NCBI GenBank assembly: GCA_000437355.1
Contig: FR899767.1
Coordinates: forward strand, 1-16,356
Source: Firmicutes bacterium CAG:460
GTDB taxonomy: Bacteria; Bacillota_I; Bacilli_A; RF39; UBA660
Direction: 5' to 3'
DNA length: 16,356 bases
Shown here: one piece after another, positions 13,360 through 16,356 of the stretch
Position numbering within the stretch: the first letter of the stretch is position 1
Layout: each line of letters begins with the position of its first letter
The notes under the pieces: model-generated
What the model was told of the DNA's origin: nothing
The model's database searches: none
The model's input: the letters and a program-made list of their open reading frames with translations, nothing else
Program-made: the position numbers and the translations under genes

Positions 13360-14038
13360 TTAAACCTCCTAAATAACTTCTTACATTATTTATTTCATAA
13401 ACAGCAAATATTAACTTACCATCTACTTCTTTTTTTACAATTAATTGATTATCCCCAAAATCTTCAAATACTAGGGTATATGGTTCTTTATTTTTATCAC
13501 AATTTACTTTAAAACTATATTCATTTTTATAATCACTTACAACAGGTTCTACTCTTTTACTATTATAAACTTTATCTATTAAACTACTCATAGCTTTTTC
13601 ACTTATATCACCATCTAAATAAGCACTTAAACTATTATATTCATAAACCCACATATCACTTAATTTATATTCACTACTACAATAATTATCCTTTACATAA
13701 CTAATATTTACTTCTTTATAATATTTATTACTTTTTATTTCATAATTAGTTATTGTAATATCATTATCTTTATCATAGTAATATTTTCCATAACACTCAT
13801 CTAATGTTTTTAAGTATTCATCTTTAACACTTTCTAACTTTTCTACACTTACAAAAGTATAAAATGTTACATCTAAATTATTCTCTCTTACATACATAAA
13901 CCTACTAATAGGTATACCTTCCTTTACATCATCACTTTTATATGTATCATAAACAAAAGTCTTATTAGTAAGTAACAAGAATAAACCACCAACAACTATT
14001 ATAACAATTAATAACTTAATTAATTTAAACAACTTCAT
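13346..14038 (-). CDS. Membrane-anchored protein of unknown function
   Basis: I do not recognise a family for this 230-residue protein. It has a basic start (MKLFKLIKLL) and one hydrophobic helix (about 8-24) with no lipobox Cys, so it looks like a signal anchor with the remaining roughly 200 residues outside the membrane. That part is rich in Tyr, Asp and Lys, with predicted beta-type alternation and three Cys (82, 120, 180), leaving at least one unpaired. It starts 4 nt after tex, using GAGGAG from the last two Glu codons of tex as its ribosome binding site, and overlaps the AI-2E permease by 14 nt. The tight coupling suggests it works with the permease, but this is only context. Confidence 0.8.
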   Translation of the reverse strand: MKLFKLIKLLIVIIVVGGLFLLLTNKTFVYDTYKSDDVKEGIPISRFMYVRENNLDVTFYTFVSVEKLESVKDEYLKTLDECYGKYYYDKDNDITITNYEIKSNKYYKEVNISYVKDNYCSSEYKLSDMWVYEYNSLSAYLDGDISEKAMSSLIDKVYNSKRVEPVVSDYKNEYSFKVNCDKNKEPYTLVFEDFGDNQLIVKKEVDGKLIFAVYEINNVRSYLGGLSEIK

Positions 14039-14042
14039 TTAC

Positions 14043-16178
14043 TTACTCCTCTATTAATGATAAATTAACTCTACCCTTTTCTTTATCTATTCCACAAACA
14101 TACACTGTTATTATATCTCCAACTTTAAGTATTTCACTTGGATGTTTTACAAATGATTTACTCATTTTAGAAATATGCACAAGTCCATCATCATGAAGCC
14201 CAATATCTACAAAAGCCCCAAAAGCAGTTACATTTCTAACTGTACCTTCTAAGCTCATACCTACTTCTAAATCATCAATAGTTAATACATCACTTCTTAA
14301 TGTCATTTGTTTTATTTCATCTCTTGGGTCTATTACACCATTAACTAAGTTATTTTTAATCATATCCCATAATTCATTAGAAATATTATATCTACTAACA
14401 ACATCTTTAATATTATTTAAACTATCTTCCATTTCTTTAGTACCAACTAACTTTACATCAATGTTATTATCACTTAGTATTTTATTAACAATTTCATAAT
14501 CTTCTGGATGAATATTAGTTTTATCTAAAGGATTATTTCCAAATATTCTTAAGAAACCAGCTGATTGTTCAAATATTTTATCATCCATACCTGCAACTTT
14601 CTTTAATTCTTCACGTGATTTAAATCCCCCATTTTTCTTTTTATATTCTTGCATCTTTCCAATTACTTTTTTATTTAAACCAGACACATGACTAAGTATA
14701 CTATCACTAGCATTATTTAAATTAACACCTACTTCATTAACAACTTTACTTACAACAAAACTAAGCTCATCATCTAACTCTTTTTGTTTCAAATCATGTT
14801 GATATAAACCTACTCCAATACTCTTTGGGTCAATCTTAACAAGTTCTGACAGTGCATCTTGTAATCTTCTACCAATTGAAACAGCACTTCTTTGTTCAAC
14901 AGAATAATCAGGAAATTCTTTTTTAGCAAGAGGACTTGCAGAATAAACACTAGCACCAGCTTCACTAACAATAACATATTTAACATCTAAATTATATTTT
15001 TTAATTAAATTAGCAACAAACATTTCACTTTCTCGAGAAGCTGTACCATTACCAATAGCAATTATCTTAACATTATGTTTTTGTATTAAAGCTAACATTA
15101 TTTTTTCAGCCATATCCACTTCTTTTTTAGGTTCATGTGGATAAATTACGCCGATTTCTAATACATCACCATTTTCATTTAATACAGCAAGTTTACATCC
15201 TGTTCTAAATGCTGGGTCAAATCCAAGCACTACACTACCTTTAATCGGCGGAGTAAGTAATAAATTTTCTAAGTTATTTCCAAACTCATCAATTCCAAAT
15301 TCACTAGCTTTATCATAAAGTTCTGCCTTAATATCTCGCTCTAAAGATGGTTCTAATAATCTTTTCCAAGCATCTTCAATAAACATTTGCATATCACTAA
15401 CTAATGGTGATTTTTTATTACCTATTACTTGTTCTTCTAAATATTTAATAACACCAGTCTTATCCAAACTAAGTGAATATGTTACAACTTTTTCTTTATC
15501 AGCACGAGCTAAAGCAAGTACTTGATGTGGTTTAATATTAGTTATCTTACATTCAAAATCATAATATATTTCATATGTTTTAGCTTCATCAACAGCACCT
15601 TTTTTAAGTTTACCCTTAACAAGCCCATTATACCAATAATAATTTCTAATAGATTTACGATATTTAGGTTTATCACTTATCCAGTCTGCAATTATATATC
15701 CAGCATTAGTTATAGCATCATCCACACTTTTAACATTCTCATTAATAAAATCTTTAGCAACTTCATCTCTAGTCTTATTTGGTAAAGTCATAATTATTTT
15801 AGCTAAAGGCTCTAATCCTAACTTAATTGCTTCCGTGCCTTTAGTTTTTCTCTTTTCTTTAAATGGAGCATAAATATCTTCTACTTCACTTAACTTAGTT
15901 GCTTCATTAATGGCTTTAACTAATTCTTCCGTGAGCATACCCTTTTCATCAATTAATCTTTTTACATCTTCTTTTCTATTTTCTAAATTAACCATATAGT
16001 TATATTCAGTTTCAATTAATCTTAACTCATCTTCATTTAAATTACCAGTTACTTCTTTCCTATAACGAGCCATAAATGGAATAGTTGCTCCTTCACTAAG
16101 CATACTAATAACATTCTTAATTTGATAATCTTTCAAATTAATTTTATCACTTACTTTTCTTATTACTTCTTCATTCAT
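14043..16178 (-). CDS. tex: Tex family RNA-binding protein
   Basis: Tex is a conserved cytoplasmic nucleic-acid-binding protein related to eukaryotic Spt6 and implicated in transcription and in toxin or stress gene expression. The 711 residues show the expected order: N-terminal helical Tex domain (about 1-200, with IPFMARYRKE at 33-42), a YqgF/RNase H-like domain (about 315-445, GFDPAFRTGCKLAV at 319-332 and IGNGTASRE at 375-383), helix-hairpin-helix repeats (about 480-555, including NGGFKSREELKKVAGMDDK) and a C-terminal S1 domain (about 637-708, GTVRNVTAFGAFVDIGLHDDGLVHIS). Length and domains are typical. GAGG lies 8 nt before the ATG. It leads a three-gene operon ending at 12239. Confidence 0.96.
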   Translation of the reverse strand: MNEEVIRKVSDKINLKDYQIKNVISMLSEGATIPFMARYRKEVTGNLNEDELRLIETEYNYMVNLENRKEDVKRLIDEKGMLTEELVKAINEATKLSEVEDIYAPFKEKRKTKGTEAIKLGLEPLAKIIMTLPNKTRDEVAKDFINENVKSVDDAITNAGYIIADWISDKPKYRKSIRNYYWYNGLVKGKLKKGAVDEAKTYEIYYDFECKITNIKPHQVLALARADKEKVVTYSLSLDKTGVIKYLEEQVIGNKKSPLVSDMQMFIEDAWKRLLEPSLERDIKAELYDKASEFGIDEFGNNLENLLLTPPIKGSVVLGFDPAFRTGCKLAVLNENGDVLEIGVIYPHEPKKEVDMAEKIMLALIQKHNVKIIAIGNGTASRESEMFVANLIKKYNLDVKYVIVSEAGASVYSASPLAKKEFPDYSVEQRSAVSIGRRLQDALSELVKIDPKSIGVGLYQHDLKQKELDDELSFVVSKVVNEVGVNLNNASDSILSHVSGLNKKVIGKMQEYKKKNGGFKSREELKKVAGMDDKIFEQSAGFLRIFGNNPLDKTNIHPEDYEIVNKILSDNNIDVKLVGTKEMEDSLNNIKDVVSRYNISNELWDMIKNNLVNGVIDPRDEIKQMTLRSDVLTIDDLEVGMSLEGTVRNVTAFGAFVDIGLHDDGLVHISKMSKSFVKHPSEILKVGDIITVYVCGIDKEKGRVNLSLIEE

Positions 16179-16202
16179 ACTATATACCTCAATTCTTACC
16201 TA

Positions 16203-16211
16203 ATTATACCA
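16203..16211 (-). promoter_or_regulatory. Extended -10 promoter of tex
   Basis: On the minus strand TGG-TATAAT (16211-16203) lies about 25 bp before the tex ATG, with a likely start near 16196. A convincing -35 is missing because that position is occupied by the terminator of the preceding gene. Confidence 0.5.
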
Positions 16212-16212
16212 A

Positions 16213-16238
16213 AAAAACATGGACAATGCCATGCTTTT
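16213..16238. terminator. Intrinsic terminator after the right-edge gene
   Basis: On the minus strand AAAAGCATGG, a 6-nt loop and CCATGTTTTT pair over 10 positions with one G-U pair, followed by more T. It isolates tex from the preceding gene. Confidence 0.75.
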
Positions 16239-16241
16239 AGC

Positions 16242-16356
16242 TTAATTTATTCTAATCGGTGAACTTTGTGTTCCATCACCATTTACATATGTTACTGATG
16301 GGTCTAGATTAAAGACAACACGAACGCCAATGCCATCGCTGTTCGGTTTAGTTTTG
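16242..16356 (-). CDS. C-terminal end of a probable surface protein (partial)
   Basis: Only the last 37 residues are visible; the start lies beyond the right edge. They read GIGVRVVFNLDPSVTY (8-23), then NGDGTQSSPIRIN to a TAA at 16242-16244. The pattern GVR-V-hydrophobic-L-x-P-S-V followed by a short loop, GDGT and SP resembles the C-termini of secreted or wall-associated proteins of gut Bacillota that end in GVRPVI...GDGT-x-NP strands. This is recognition by pattern only; a full-length sequence is needed to name the family. Confidence 0.55.
   Translation of the reverse strand, partial: KTKPNSDGIGVRVVFNLDPSVTYVNGDGTQSSPIRIN

Overview
The window is very AT-rich DNA from a low-GC Gram-positive lineage (Bacillota / Bacilli-Erysipelotrichia-like, perhaps an uncultured gut member). 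This is inferred from the Gram-positive-type undecaprenol kinase DgkA, the CBS/DRTGG-type family II pyrophosphatase, strong AGGAGG ribosome binding sites and near-consensus sigma-A promoters. Tryptophan is encoded by TGG and at least one gene (the PAP2 phosphatase) ends in TGA, so the standard bacterial code applies rather than the Mycoplasma code. No tRNA, rRNA, CRISPR array or complete insertion sequence was seen.

Layout. The left edge (1-1302) looks like accessory DNA: the N-terminal part of a YhcG/DUF1016 PDDEXK nuclease gene carrying a perfect 14-bp inverted repeat inside its coding sequence, an AT-rich spacer with a good promoter and palindromes, and a decayed XRE-type HTH gene. Then come a short-chain dehydrogenase and a CBS-domain manganese pyrophosphatase (ppaC), both on the minus strand. 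ppaC is divergent from uvrB; the two -35 boxes are 8 bp apart and a degenerate LexA/DinR box sits in the uvrB promoter.

The core (5857-9336, minus strand) is a compact envelope cluster: an Rpn-family nuclease, a SanA/YdcF-like DUF218 membrane protein, a DUF368 polyprenyl-phosphate translocase, a PAP2 lipid phosphatase and undecaprenol kinase. The last three are translationally packed (2-nt gap, then 11-nt overlap). Together they could supply all the salvage steps for the C55-P carrier: dephosphorylating C55-PP, phosphorylating C55-OH and returning C55-P across the membrane. A GT4 glycosyltransferase (probably a diacylglycerol glucosyltransferase) diverges from it and meets a class II cysteine desulfurase tail to tail; one palindrome at that junction codes for both C-termini and forms a bidirectional terminator.

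The right part (12253-16178) is a minus-strand operon: tex, a membrane-anchored protein of unknown function, and an AI-2E-family permease. Each downstream ribosome binding site is built from the last codons of the gene before it. Between this operon and the desulfurase, a plus-strand promoter matching the consensus at all 12 positions drives a roughly 95-nt region with a stem-loop and an intrinsic terminator but no convincing ORF; this is the best candidate for an undescribed small RNA. At the right edge the last 37 codons of what may be a surface protein gene are visible, closed by a terminator.
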